Below, in pieces: positions 1-6,580 of a DNA stretch of 15,598 bases. The notes under the pieces are model-generated. The model ran no database searches. It was not told the origin of the DNA and was given only the letters and a program-made list of their open reading frames with translations. The position numbers were made by a program, and so were the translations under genes. The stretch covers positions 1-15,598 of the forward strand of contig MVQY01000153.1 in NCBI GenBank assembly GCA_002067325.1, read 5' to 3'. Within the stretch, counting starts at the first letter, position 1. Each line of letters opens with the position of its first letter. This stretch comes from Methanobacterium sp. PtaU1.Bin097. GTDB taxonomy: Archaea; Methanobacteriota; Methanobacteria; Methanobacteriales; Methanobacteriaceae.

Positions 1-564
1 TAAATTTATCTTTTTAAAACCGTATTGTGTTACATGATCTTCAAGCTCTTCTGCTGATATACGCATATGCAGTGGTGGGCCTCTGGATAAGTCTTCTTTT
101 TTGCATTCTATAATTACCAGACGCCCCTCTGGTTTTAAAACCCGACGAATTTCACTGAATAACCTTTTTCCATGTTCATCCAGATCAACCGCATGGAGAA
201 CTGTAGAAATAAAACAAACATCAATAACGTTATCTTCAACAGGTATTGGGGCAGCAATATCAGATACCATTGTCTTAATATTCTTTAATCCTTTCACATC
301 GGCTTTTTTTCTTATATTATTAATTAATTCCTTCTGTATATCCAGTGCATATACAACTCCTGAATCTCCGACGATTTTGGATGCATATACAGAATAATCT
401 CCTGTTCCGCAACCTATATCCAGAAAAGAATCTCCTTCTTTAAGTTTAAGCTCGCCAAAGACAAGTTCCGGATCGTGCATCCAGAAACTGCTTGGCCCTC
501 TTTTTTGTTTATTGTTTACATGATCGGATTCACATTGGGTTTTACATAGTCTGTTATTACTCAT
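1..564 (-). CDS. Class I SAM-dependent methyltransferase (partial, C-terminus outside window)
   Basis: The 188 residues in the window form the N-terminal part of a small class I methyltransferase of the UbiE/ArsM-like type. After a short Cys-containing N-terminus (MSNNRLCKTQCESDH) comes motif I, FLDIGCGTGDYS at about residues 47-58, which binds SAM. It is followed by an acidic strand (YALDIQ), a motif II-like stretch ending in a strand with VCFISTVLH, and motif III-like RVLKPEGRLVIIECK. The start at 564 has a good ribosome binding site (AAAAGGAG) about six bases upstream. The gene runs off the left edge with no stop. The substrate is unknown: ArsM-like metalloid, quinone-like or small-molecule methylation are all possible. 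It shares strand with the CooC-like gene, 145 bases away, but probably has its own promoter in that gap. The family call is firm, the function is not. Confidence 0.85.
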   Translation of the reverse strand, partial: MSNNRLCKTQCESDHVNNKQKRGPSSFWMHDPELVFGELKLKEGDSFLDIGCGTGDYSVYASKIVGDSGVVYALDIQKELINNIRKKADVKGLKNIKTMVSDIAAPIPVEDNVIDVCFISTVLHAVDLDEHGKRLFSEIRRVLKPEGRLVIIECKKEDLSRGPPLHMRISAEELEDHVTQYGFKKINL

Positions 565-709
565 GATACATCTCCTTTTGGGTTAAACTACTTTTAATCG
601 ATAATTTTCTACTCATTACAGCCTTTTAATTTTTAAAAAGTCATTTATGTGTATTTAGCATCCGAATTGGATTTATAAAAATATAAGCAATGAATTTTTG
701 TATATGTCC
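565..709 (-). promoter_or_regulatory. Gap holding a probable promoter of the partial methyltransferase
   Basis: This A+T-rich gap between two minus-strand genes contains, read on the minus strand, a TATA-like TTTATAAAT at about 672-680, roughly 110 bases before the methyltransferase start. It also contains the Shine-Dalgarno AAAAGGAG close to 570-577. No gene is visible. The promoter assignment rests only on base composition and spacing. Confidence 0.3.
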
Positions 710-1477
710 TCATTGCCCAATTTTTTCAATTAAAAATTTATTCATATTCTGAATTTCATTGATGTCTGTTGTAATTTCATCACCTTTGAGCCCAGCCAGT
801 GAAAGAGTGGTATCTGCCGGAATAGCTGCAATTATCATGTCCTGATCACGGATGGTCTCCCGAAGGAATTGCTCATTTGTTTCATCAACTTTATTCAGGA
901 TGAAATACACTGGTTTGCCTATGCTGCTGCTTAATTCTGCAACTTTTTCAGATAGTTTCATGGATTCATAGGATGGATCTACTACCATGAGGATTGCATC
1001 CACGTCCTTTTCAATAGCTCTCCCGAAGTGTTCAATACCGGCTTCTGTATCTACAATGACCACTTCACTGGAATTCAACCTCAAGTTGCCGATAAACTCC
1101 TTTGCCAGTATTCCCATTGTGCAGGCGCATCCTTCACCTACTTCATGAATTTTCCCTATGGCAATGAGTTTTATTCCATTTTTTTGGGAAAAATATTCTG
1201 AAGGGATATCGACAGTGCCCCACTCTTTATCAAAAAATGAAATTGATTCCCAATCTGGCGCTGCGGCCATAATTTTTTCAAGGGCAACATCTTTGCCACC
1301 AAAATAGTTGGTGAAATCCTGAGGCAGGTCGACTCCCAGTTGCCGGTGAAGACCGAAGTTTGATTCGTCAGTATCGATTACAAGAACAGAATTGCCTTTT
1401 TTTACAAAAGATTTTGCAAGGAGAGCTGCAATAGTACTTTTACCACTCCCCCCTTTTCCACATATAACGAGTTTCAT
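710..1477 (-). CDS. cooC: CooC-type nickel-insertion ATPase (CODH accessory family)
   Basis: A 255-residue SIMIBI-class ATPase of the CooC/NifH/MinD group. It begins with a deviant Walker A, GKGGSGKST at residues 7-15. VIDTDES at 33-39 forms the switch I region and IVDTEAGIEHFGRAIE at 141-156 the Walker B/switch II region. ILNKVD at 193-198 is the base-recognition motif. The pair C117-A-C119 within GEGCACTMG matches the CxC that binds nickel at the dimer interface in bacterial CooC. In the known family, CooC dimerises on ATP and helps insert nickel into the C-cluster of carbon monoxide dehydrogenase. No CODH gene is in this window, so the client is not shown. Its promoter is an almost exact inverted copy of that of the first binding-protein gene, implying co-regulation with the uptake locus. 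The start has the binding site GAGGTAAATT before ATG. Confidence 0.85.
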   Translation of the reverse strand: MKLVICGKGGSGKSTIAALLAKSFVKKGNSVLVIDTDESNFGLHRQLGVDLPQDFTNYFGGKDVALEKIMAAAPDWESISFFDKEWGTVDIPSEYFSQKNGIKLIAIGKIHEVGEGCACTMGILAKEFIGNLRLNSSEVVIVDTEAGIEHFGRAIEKDVDAILMVVDPSYESMKLSEKVAELSSSIGKPVYFILNKVDETNEQFLRETIRDQDMIIAAIPADTTLSLAGLKGDEITTDINEIQNMNKFLIEKIGQ

Positions 1478-1500
1478 AATTTACCTCTGTTTGTTAAGTT

Positions 1501-1517
1501 TTTGTAGTATCTACAAA
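1501..1517 (-). promoter_or_regulatory. Perfect hairpin in the cooC-like leader
   Basis: TTTGTAG-TAT-CTACAAA is a perfect 7-base inverted repeat with a 3-base loop. It lies between the inferred transcription start (about 1528) and the cooC-like ATG, upstream of the ribosome binding site. It could be an mRNA hairpin or an operator half-pair. No function is shown. Confidence 0.4.
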
Positions 1518-1534
1518 TTTCACATCAAAGTCAC

Positions 1535-1584
1535 AATTAATGGTAAGTAATAAGCATATAAATATTTCGATTTTGAACTGTTCA
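1535..1584 (-). promoter_or_regulatory. cooC-like promoter with GAACAGTTC operator
   Basis: Read on the minus strand, this 50-base block holds the palindrome GAACAGTTC (1575-1583), then a purine-rich BRE-like CGAAA, then the TATA box TATTTATATG (1555-1564). It matches 2722-2771 on the plus strand at 49 of 50 positions. A palindrome just upstream of BRE/TATA is a typical site for a regulator in archaea. The promoter call is strong on position and composition; the identity of the regulator (PadR) is inferred from neighbourhood. Confidence 0.75.
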
Positions 1585-1803
1585 TTTGTGATATATTGTG
1601 AATAAGAACTTCAAATTAAACCTGAAGTATTTAGGAAGAATGATATGATATGGTTATACAGCAGTAGATCATTGAAAAAGTAATTATAATTACTTAATAT
1701 CTTCTAAAAACTGTAAAGTGGATGTTGAATCAAAAATAAATTCAAAAATCATTGTACTTAATTAAAAAAATGAAATTAAAAATTCTATTAATGTATCTTG
1801 AGC
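1585..1803. other. Intergenic A+T-rich spacer
   Basis: This stretch between the divergent cooC-like and padR promoters is strongly A+T rich. I see no open frame with a ribosome binding site, no RNA gene and no clear repeat in it. Confidence 0.5.
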
Positions 1804-1830
1804 GAATAGTTCAAAACTAGATATTTATAC
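1804..1830 (+). promoter_or_regulatory. padR promoter with GAATAGTTC operator variant
   Basis: GAATAGTTCAAAA is followed 18 bases after its first base by the TATA box TATTTATA. This is the same arrangement as in the cooC-like and first binding-protein promoters (GAACAGTTCAAAA, spacing 19), but with one base of the palindrome changed. The TATA box lies about 26 bases before the ATG at 1853 and no ribosome binding site precedes that ATG, so the transcript is probably leaderless. A shared operator at its own gene suggests autoregulation. Confidence 0.6.
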
Positions 1831-1852
1831 CTAATCATAATATAATTATAAC

Positions 1853-2335
1853 ATGGTTGGATTATGGAAATTTACATCAATAGAAGGAAAGGAAATACGA
1901 TTATTAACAGTATTCATTCTTCATTCGCTAAATGAAGAGCCAAGATCAGGTTATGATTTGTTAAAATTAATAAATGAAAAGACTGGTGGTGGTTGGACCC
2001 CAAGTAAGGGAACTATTTACCCTCTCCTGAAACAATTAGAAGAAGATGGGTTAATACATGTATCATCAATTGGCAAACGTTCAAAAATCATTTATGATGT
2101 TACGCCCAAAGGGAAAAAATTACTGTTCACTGTAAGAAAAGTCAATAAAGAATCAGAAGAAAAATTTTCTAAATTTAGAGACCTGTTTCTTGAGATGTTT
2201 GGTGAGGAAAAAACAGCAATTGATGAGTTAATTTTTAAAATACAAAACATAACTGGAAAAATTCCTCCTGAAAAAGAAGAGCAGACTGTTAAGATTCTAG
2301 AGGAATGCATTTCAAACTTAAAAAATGTTGAATAA
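1853..2335 (+). CDS. PadR-family winged-helix transcriptional regulator
   Basis: A 160-residue PadR-type regulator. The N-terminal winged helix runs from about residue 17 (LLTVFILHSL) through GYDLL at 33-37 to the family signature PSKGTIYPLLKQLEEDGLI at 50-68. The wing follows (KIIYDVTPKGKKLL, 78-91). From about residue 97 a charged helical region follows, as expected for the PadR dimerisation helix. PadR proteins are usually repressors released by small ligands. The gene lies between two promoters that share the GAACAGTTC operator, and its own promoter has a variant, so it is the obvious candidate regulator of the cooC-like gene and the uptake locus. No Cys or His cluster typical of a metal sensor is evident, so the signal is unknown. 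Start chosen at the first ATG, which fits a leaderless transcript. Confidence 0.9.
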   Translation: MVGLWKFTSIEGKEIRLLTVFILHSLNEEPRSGYDLLKLINEKTGGGWTPSKGTIYPLLKQLEEDGLIHVSSIGKRSKIIYDVTPKGKKLLFTVRKVNKESEEKFSKFRDLFLEMFGEEKTAIDELIFKIQNITGKIPPEKEEQTVKILEECISNLKNVE

Positions 2336-2342
2336 ATGTATT

Positions 2343-2362
2343 TTTTAGTTTTTTGACTAAAA
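2343..2362 (+). terminator. Putative padR terminator hairpin
   Basis: TTTTAGT and ACTAAAA form a 7-base inverted repeat around a T-rich loop, starting 8 bases after the padR stop. T-rich stretches right after a stop are typical archaeal transcription ends. Confidence 0.45.
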
Positions 2363-2721
2363 CGATTAATATTTCCAACGTGACAAAAATTAGGAATTTT
2401 TCATGAAGGAATATCATTTTCCCCCAGGTAGAACTATTATTAGATTGTTTATTTAGGGTTTTCCAATTTAGATTAGTAATACTGGTTTTTTAAGATTTAT
2501 TCATTTCTATTTATCTATATACACATAAATTGTCAGTTTTAATCTTTAAATTTAATGTATTTTATTTTTTAACCATGAAAATTATCTATTTGATACAATA
2601 AGCTCGAATTTAATTGTTATTGGTTTAATTTATTGTTTTATGTATGGTTTTATTGTAAATAATTCGATTTAATCATGTAAATTATATCAAAGGTTAGCTT
2701 ATTATCTTAATATATCATTAT
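2363..2721. other. Long A+T-rich intergenic region
   Basis: About 360 bases with no credible open frame or RNA gene. Composition is extremely A+T rich with several TATA-like strings, none placed convincingly relative to a gene apart from the promoter that follows. I see no decayed gene in it. Confidence 0.5.
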
Positions 2722-2771
2722 TGAACAGTTCAAAATCGAAATATTTATATGCTTATTACTTATCATTAATT
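2722..2771 (+). promoter_or_regulatory. Promoter of the uptake locus with GAACAGTTC operator
   Basis: Holds GAACAGTTC (2723-2731), the BRE-like CGAAA and the TATA box TATTTATATG (2742-2751). This puts transcription start near 2773 and gives a leader of about 60 bases before the ATG at 2834. It is nearly identical to the cooC-like promoter in inverted orientation. The sequence supports shared control; the PadR protein as binder is inferred. Confidence 0.75.
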
Positions 2772-2774
2772 TTG

Positions 2775-2793
2775 GCTTACAAATTTAGTAAGC
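2775..2793 (+). promoter_or_regulatory. Hairpin in the leader of the first binding-protein gene
   Basis: GCTTAC and GTAAGC form a perfect 6-base inverted repeat with a 7-base A+T loop at the very 5' end of the predicted leader. The cooC-like leader also starts with a small hairpin of different sequence. Role unknown. Confidence 0.35.
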
Positions 2794-2833
2794 TATTAGG
2801 AAAAATGCTAAGAATTTAAAGGTGGAGGGAATT

Positions 2834-3934
2834 ATGGATCGAAAGTTGATGGTGGGTATTATCGTTATTTTTGTATTAATTGGAGGAGCTTCAATTTACT
2901 ATTTAAGTGGAAACATTACCAATTCAACTAAGGGTAGTACGGTTTCTGTAACTGATGTGGCAGGCAGAACAGTTCAAGTTCCAGCTCAGGTGAACAGAGT
3001 CATAGGAACAGGATGTTCCTGTAGAGAAATAGTTTATTTGAATGCCAGTGATAAAATAGTGGGGATAGAACAGTCTGAATCTAATTCAACAGGTGGAAGT
3101 GGGAAATTAATGGCTTACATGGTTGCACGTCCTGAATTAATGAGTTTGCCCGTAGTTACAAGTGGAACTACCATAAACTATGAAAAAATTGCAGAACTCC
3201 ATCCTGATGTTGTATTTGCTAACAGTGCAGAAGAGGCAGACACTATACAATCAAAAACAGGTATTCCCACTGTTGTTGTCTACATATATGCTGTTGGAAC
3301 ACCTGAACAGATGAATAAGTACAAACAGTCTTTAAGAGTAATGGGCAAAGTGTTAAATAAAGAAGAACGGGCAGAAGAACTCATTGGTTATATTGATTCT
3401 TATGAACAAGACCTTAAAAATAGGACTAAAAATATGTCCAGTAATAAAACTGTTTACATGGGAGGACAAGCTTATGGAGCAATCCATGGTATCACAGCCA
3501 CCAATGCTTTTTACCCTCCATTTGAAATGGTGAATGCAACTAACGTTGCTGCAAACATTAATACTTCTGATGCCTCAAAAGGTTTTCAGGTAGAAAAAGA
3601 ACAGTTAATAACCTGGAACCCTGATGTAATTTTCATTGAAGAAACAGGTCTAAAAACAGTGATAAATGATACTAGTAAAAATCCAGAATATAAAGAAATT
3701 AAAGCCATACAGGATGGAAATGTCTATGGATTATTACCTTACTGTACTTATGCCTATAATAAAGAGGAAATGATTGCTGATGCCTATTACGTTGGAAAAG
3801 TTCTCTATCCCGAGCAATTCACTGATGTAGATCCAGAAAAGAAAGCAGATGAAATTTTTGTAAAATTCTTAGGCAAAGCAATTTACAATGATTTAAAAGC
3901 ACAATATGGCGGATTCAAGAAACTTGACCTTTAA
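2834..3934 (+). CDS. ABC transporter substrate-binding protein 1 (FepB/BtuF-type, membrane-anchored)
   Basis: A 366-residue binding protein of the TroA/BtuF superfamily, which feeds metal complexes, corrinoids or siderophores to FecCD-type permeases. Residues 6-24 form one hydrophobic N-terminal anchor without a lipobox. The N-lobe opens with VTDVAGRTVQVPAQVNRVIG (39-58). It then has GTGCSCREIVYLNASDKIVG with C61 and C63, and KIAELHPDVVFA before the helical backbone linking the lobes. The C-lobe has WNPDVIFIE and LLPYCTYAYNKEEMIADAYY, another Cys. The C-x-C is unique among the four paralogues here. Several N-x-S/T sequons suggest surface glycosylation. A GTG 12 bases upstream lies inside the ribosome binding site GGTGGAGG, so the ATG at 2834 is chosen. 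The only permease and ATPase in the window are downstream. Ligand unknown. Confidence 0.88.
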   Translation: MDRKLMVGIIVIFVLIGGASIYYLSGNITNSTKGSTVSVTDVAGRTVQVPAQVNRVIGTGCSCREIVYLNASDKIVGIEQSESNSTGGSGKLMAYMVARPELMSLPVVTSGTTINYEKIAELHPDVVFANSAEEADTIQSKTGIPTVVVYIYAVGTPEQMNKYKQSLRVMGKVLNKEERAEELIGYIDSYEQDLKNRTKNMSSNKTVYMGGQAYGAIHGITATNAFYPPFEMVNATNVAANINTSDASKGFQVEKEQLITWNPDVIFIEETGLKTVINDTSKNPEYKEIKAIQDGNVYGLLPYCTYAYNKEEMIADAYYVGKVLYPEQFTDVDPEKKADEIFVKFLGKAIYNDLKAQYGGFKKLDL

Positions 3935-4235
3935 ATCCACCTTTTTCTTAGATATAAAATAACAAATTGTTTGAGCAAATTTGGAATATGATTAATCTGT
4001 GGCCCATCAGTATCACTTATATAATCTGTTTCTCATAACTCAGTATCTTTTGTCCAAGTTCATTTTTACAGATCAGTAGATTTGAATTTCTTAATTTGGT
4101 ATTACGTATTTTCTAGTTACTTATAAAGGTGTTATTAACTATTTAAAGAGTATTACTTTTTTCGGGTTTGCTTATAAATGTATTAATACTTCAATAGAAA
4201 GTATTATAAATGATTTTTTAAAATCTAATTTAGAG
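3935..4235 (+). other. Intergenic region between binding proteins 1 and 2
   Basis: About 300 bases without a credible gene. The first part has a short T-rich run after the stop (CCTTTTTCTT). The last 70 bases hold TATA-like elements and an inverted repeat, annotated separately. This spacing suggests the second binding-protein gene is transcribed from its own promoter, at least in part. Confidence 0.5.
4172..4210 (+). promoter_or_regulatory. Putative promoter and inverted repeat before binding protein 2
   Basis: TTATAAAT at 4172-4179 and TATTATAAA at 4202-4210 are both TATA-like. Between and overlapping them, AATACTT (4185-4191) and AAGTATT (4199-4205) form a perfect 7-base inverted repeat with a 7-base spacer, which could be an operator. 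No GAACAGTTC is present, so this gene may answer to a different signal from binding protein 1. If the second TATA box is used, the transcript begins very close to the GTG at 4236. Confidence 0.4.
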
Positions 4236-5360
4236 GTGGTAAAAATTATAGGAAAAAAATCATTAGGTATTATTTGTGTTGTAAGTGCAGTAATAATCAT
4301 CTTTGGTTTGTTTTATATTTTTAGTGAAGACACTGCACGTTCAAGCTCAGGTACTGTTTCCGTTACCGATGTTGCAGGAAGGACAGTCCAGGTTCCCGCC
4401 CAAGTAGATAAAGTCGTAGGGACAGGATGTTCTGACAGAGAAATAGTATATTTAAACGCCAGTGACAAACTGGTTGGCATAGAACAGGTGGAATCAAATT
4501 CTACTGGAGGATCCGGTAATTCATTACCCTACATGATCGCTCATCCCGAGTTAATGAGTCTCCCCATAGTGGGTGATGCCAGTAAAAATATAATCAACTA
4601 TGAAAAAATAGCAGAACTCAAACCAGATGTGGTGTTTGCTAGAAGTGCAGAAGATGCTGAAACTATACAGACTAAAACTGGTATTCCTACTGTTGTTGTA
4701 TACACTGGGGCTGTTGGAACATCCGAACAGATGGATAATTATAAAAACTCTTTACAAGTAATGGGTAAGGTGTTAGGTAAGGAAGACAGGGCCGATGAAC
4801 TGGTTAACTATATAGATTCCTGCCAAGATGACCTTAATAAACGAACTGCAGGTGTCTCCAGCAACAAAACAGTATACATAGCTGGACAGGCCTACAGAGG
4901 AACACACGGCATCACATCTACCAATCCGTTTTATCCCCCCTTTGAGATGGTGAATGCAGATAACGTGGCCAGTGCCATGAACACCACCACCAATGCAACC
5001 CTAAACGCCATTCAGATAGATAAGGAACAGCTTATAACCTGGAATCCCGACGTAATCTTCATTGAAGGAGGAAGTTTAACAACTGTGACCAATGATACCA
5101 GCAAAAACCCAGAATACAAGAATATTAAGGCTATACAGGATGGTAATGTCTATACAGTACTGACTTACTGTTTATACAGCTATAACAAGGACGAAATGAT
5201 TGCTGATGCTTACTACATTGGAAAAGTTCTCTATCCAGAACAATTCAGTGATGTAGACCCCGAAAAGAAAGCAGATGAAATATTCACGATGTTCGTGGGT
5301 AAACCAGTCTACAGTGATCTAAAGGGACCGCTTGGTGGATTTGAAAAGATAGAGATTTAA
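4236..5360 (+). CDS. ABC transporter substrate-binding protein 2 (FepB/BtuF-type)
   Basis: A 374-residue paralogue of the preceding protein, with an N-terminal membrane anchor at about residues 9-29. The N-lobe shows VTDVAGRTVQVPAQVDKVVG and GTGCSDREIVYLNASDK with a single Cys (C65) where paralogue 1 has C-x-C. The C-lobe shows WNPDVIFIEGG and VLTYCLYSYNKDEMIADAYY. The start is uncertain. The only conventional in-frame start before the anchor is the GTG at 4236, but it sits inside the Shine-Dalgarno-like GAGGTGG. The codon aligned with the ATG of paralogue 1 is ATA at 4248. It ends 51 bases before paralogue 3 with no clear promoter between, so the two are probably co-transcribed. Long stretches of its C-lobe coding sequence are identical to paralogue 3. 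Ligand unknown. Confidence 0.87.
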   Translation: MVKIIGKKSLGIICVVSAVIIIFGLFYIFSEDTARSSSGTVSVTDVAGRTVQVPAQVDKVVGTGCSDREIVYLNASDKLVGIEQVESNSTGGSGNSLPYMIAHPELMSLPIVGDASKNIINYEKIAELKPDVVFARSAEDAETIQTKTGIPTVVVYTGAVGTSEQMDNYKNSLQVMGKVLGKEDRADELVNYIDSCQDDLNKRTAGVSSNKTVYIAGQAYRGTHGITSTNPFYPPFEMVNADNVASAMNTTTNATLNAIQIDKEQLITWNPDVIFIEGGSLTTVTNDTSKNPEYKNIKAIQDGNVYTVLTYCLYSYNKDEMIADAYYIGKVLYPEQFSDVDPEKKADEIFTMFVGKPVYSDLKGPLGGFEKIEI

Positions 5361-5411
5361 TTTTTTTCCCATTTTTTGAAGGTACTTTAAGGATAAATTA
5401 AGGGTGATTTT

Positions 5412-6530
5412 ATGGATAAAAAGTTAATAGCTGGTATTATTATCATCGCAATACTGGTTGGCGGAATTTTAGTCTACACCTTTGGTGGAGATATTCCAGT
5501 TTCAGGAGAAGGCAACGTTTCCATAACAGACGCAGCAGGTAGAACAGTCCAGGTTCCAGCCCAGGTTAATAAAGTGGTGGGAACCGGATGTTCTGGTAGA
5601 GAAATTGTGTATTTAAACGCCAGTGACAAAATGGTTGGAATAGAACAGATGGAATCCAATTCAACAGGGGCGTGGGGAAATCAGTTGCCCTATATGATCG
5701 CTCATCCCGAACTTCTGAAATTACCAGTTGTTGCCAATGCAAGGACCGATACAGTATACTATGAAAAATTAGCCGAAGTTGACCCCGATGTGGTGTTTGT
5801 TGGCACTGCAGAACAGGCAGATAACGTACAGACCAAAACGGGTATTCCTGCTGTTGTGGTATACGTTGGCGCGGTTGAAACACCTGAACAGATGGATAAG
5901 TATAAGGAATCTTTGAAGATGATGGGTAGGGTGTTAGGTAAGGAAGACAGGGCCGATGAACTGATTAACTATATTAATTCCTACGAAGAGGATCTTGCTA
6001 AACGAACGGCCGGCGTCTCCAGCAACAAAACAGTATACATAGCTGGACAGGCTTATTATGGAACACACGGCATCACATCTACCAATGCATTTTATCCCCC
6101 ATTTATAATGGTGAATGCAGATAACGTGGCCAGTGCCATGAACACCACCACCAATGCAACTTTACATGCAATTTCAGTGGATAAAGAGCAACTAGTAACC
6201 TGGAATCCTGACATGATCTTCGTAGAGGGGAGCAGTGCAGAATCGATAATCAACGATACCAATCAGAATACAGTTTATCAAAGCATAAACGCTGTAAAAA
6301 ATGGCGACGTCTACGATGTCCTTCCATACTGCTTGTTCTCTTACAATAAAGATTCGATGATTGCTGATGCTTATTATATCGGTAAAATTCTCTATCCTGA
6401 ACAATTTGCAGATGTAGATCCAGAAGAAAAAGCCAACGAGATATTCATGAAATTCAATGGTGGATCGGGTGAACTGGTTTACAGCACGTTGAAAACTCAG
6501 TACGGCGGATTCAAGAAGATGGACATATAA
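5412..6530 (+). CDS. ABC transporter substrate-binding protein 3 (FepB/BtuF-type)
   Basis: A 372-residue third paralogue. The start ATG has the ribosome binding site GGTGAT three bases upstream. Residues 5-24 form the anchor (LIAGIIIIAILVGGILVYTF). The N-lobe has ITDAAGRTVQVPAQVNKVVG and GTGCSGREIVYLNASDK with one Cys, C60. The C-lobe has WNPDMIFVEGSS and VLPYCLFSYNKDSMIADAYY, and an insertion FNGGSGELVYSTLKTQYGGF near the C-terminus that is shared with paralogue 4 but not 1 or 2. It therefore groups with paralogue 4, consistent with the pair arising when the binding protein-methyltransferase module was duplicated. It lies 50 bases upstream of methyltransferase copy 1 with no visible promoter between, suggesting one operon through the ATPase. 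Confidence 0.9.
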   Translation: MDKKLIAGIIIIAILVGGILVYTFGGDIPVSGEGNVSITDAAGRTVQVPAQVNKVVGTGCSGREIVYLNASDKMVGIEQMESNSTGAWGNQLPYMIAHPELLKLPVVANARTDTVYYEKLAEVDPDVVFVGTAEQADNVQTKTGIPAVVVYVGAVETPEQMDKYKESLKMMGRVLGKEDRADELINYINSYEEDLAKRTAGVSSNKTVYIAGQAYYGTHGITSTNAFYPPFIMVNADNVASAMNTTTNATLHAISVDKEQLVTWNPDMIFVEGSSAESIINDTNQNTVYQSINAVKNGDVYDVLPYCLFSYNKDSMIADAYYIGKILYPEQFADVDPEEKANEIFMKFNGGSGELVYSTLKTQYGGFKKMDI

Positions 6531-6580
6531 AGATGGACATCTGATTGCACCCTTTAAAAAGAATCGAGTGTGATAAAACA

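Larger units (their letters stand above)
1535..2771. repeat. 50-base inverted repeat (1535-1584 / 2722-2771) flanking padR
   Basis: The reverse complement of 1535-1584 matches 2722-2771 at 49 of 50 bases. The only difference is within TTACCATT versus TTATCATT. The repeat arms contain operator, BRE, TATA box and the region around the transcription start, and they face away from each other across padR. This is most simply a duplicated promoter cassette; arms of this length could also support homologous inversion of the padR segment. Confidence 0.85.

Noticed and set aside
101..397. 98-codon plus-strand frame opposite the partial methyltransferase
   Set aside because: It lies antisense to a gene with clear SAM-binding motifs, has no ribosome binding site and an uninformative Ser/Thr-rich translation.
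2822..2836. GTG start at 2822 for binding protein 1
   Set aside because: The GTG is part of the ribosome binding site GGTGGAGG, and the ATG at 2834 matches the start of paralogue 3.
2834..2900. Lipoprotein signal on the binding proteins
   Set aside because: No Cys in a lipobox context follows the hydrophobic N-terminal segment in any of the four. Cys residues near or within the anchors of copies 2 and 4 lack the preceding small residues. A membrane anchor is the better reading.
5566..5883. 105-codon minus-strand frame within binding protein 3
   Set aside because: A shadow of the plus-strand gene. Composition is unlike any soluble or membrane protein family and no start signal is present.
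6516..6540. Direct repeat AAGATGGACAT on either side of the binding protein 3 stop codon
   Set aside because: Only 11 bases and adjacent, best explained by local slippage. No matching repeat at the ends of the other copies supports an insertion or recombination site.
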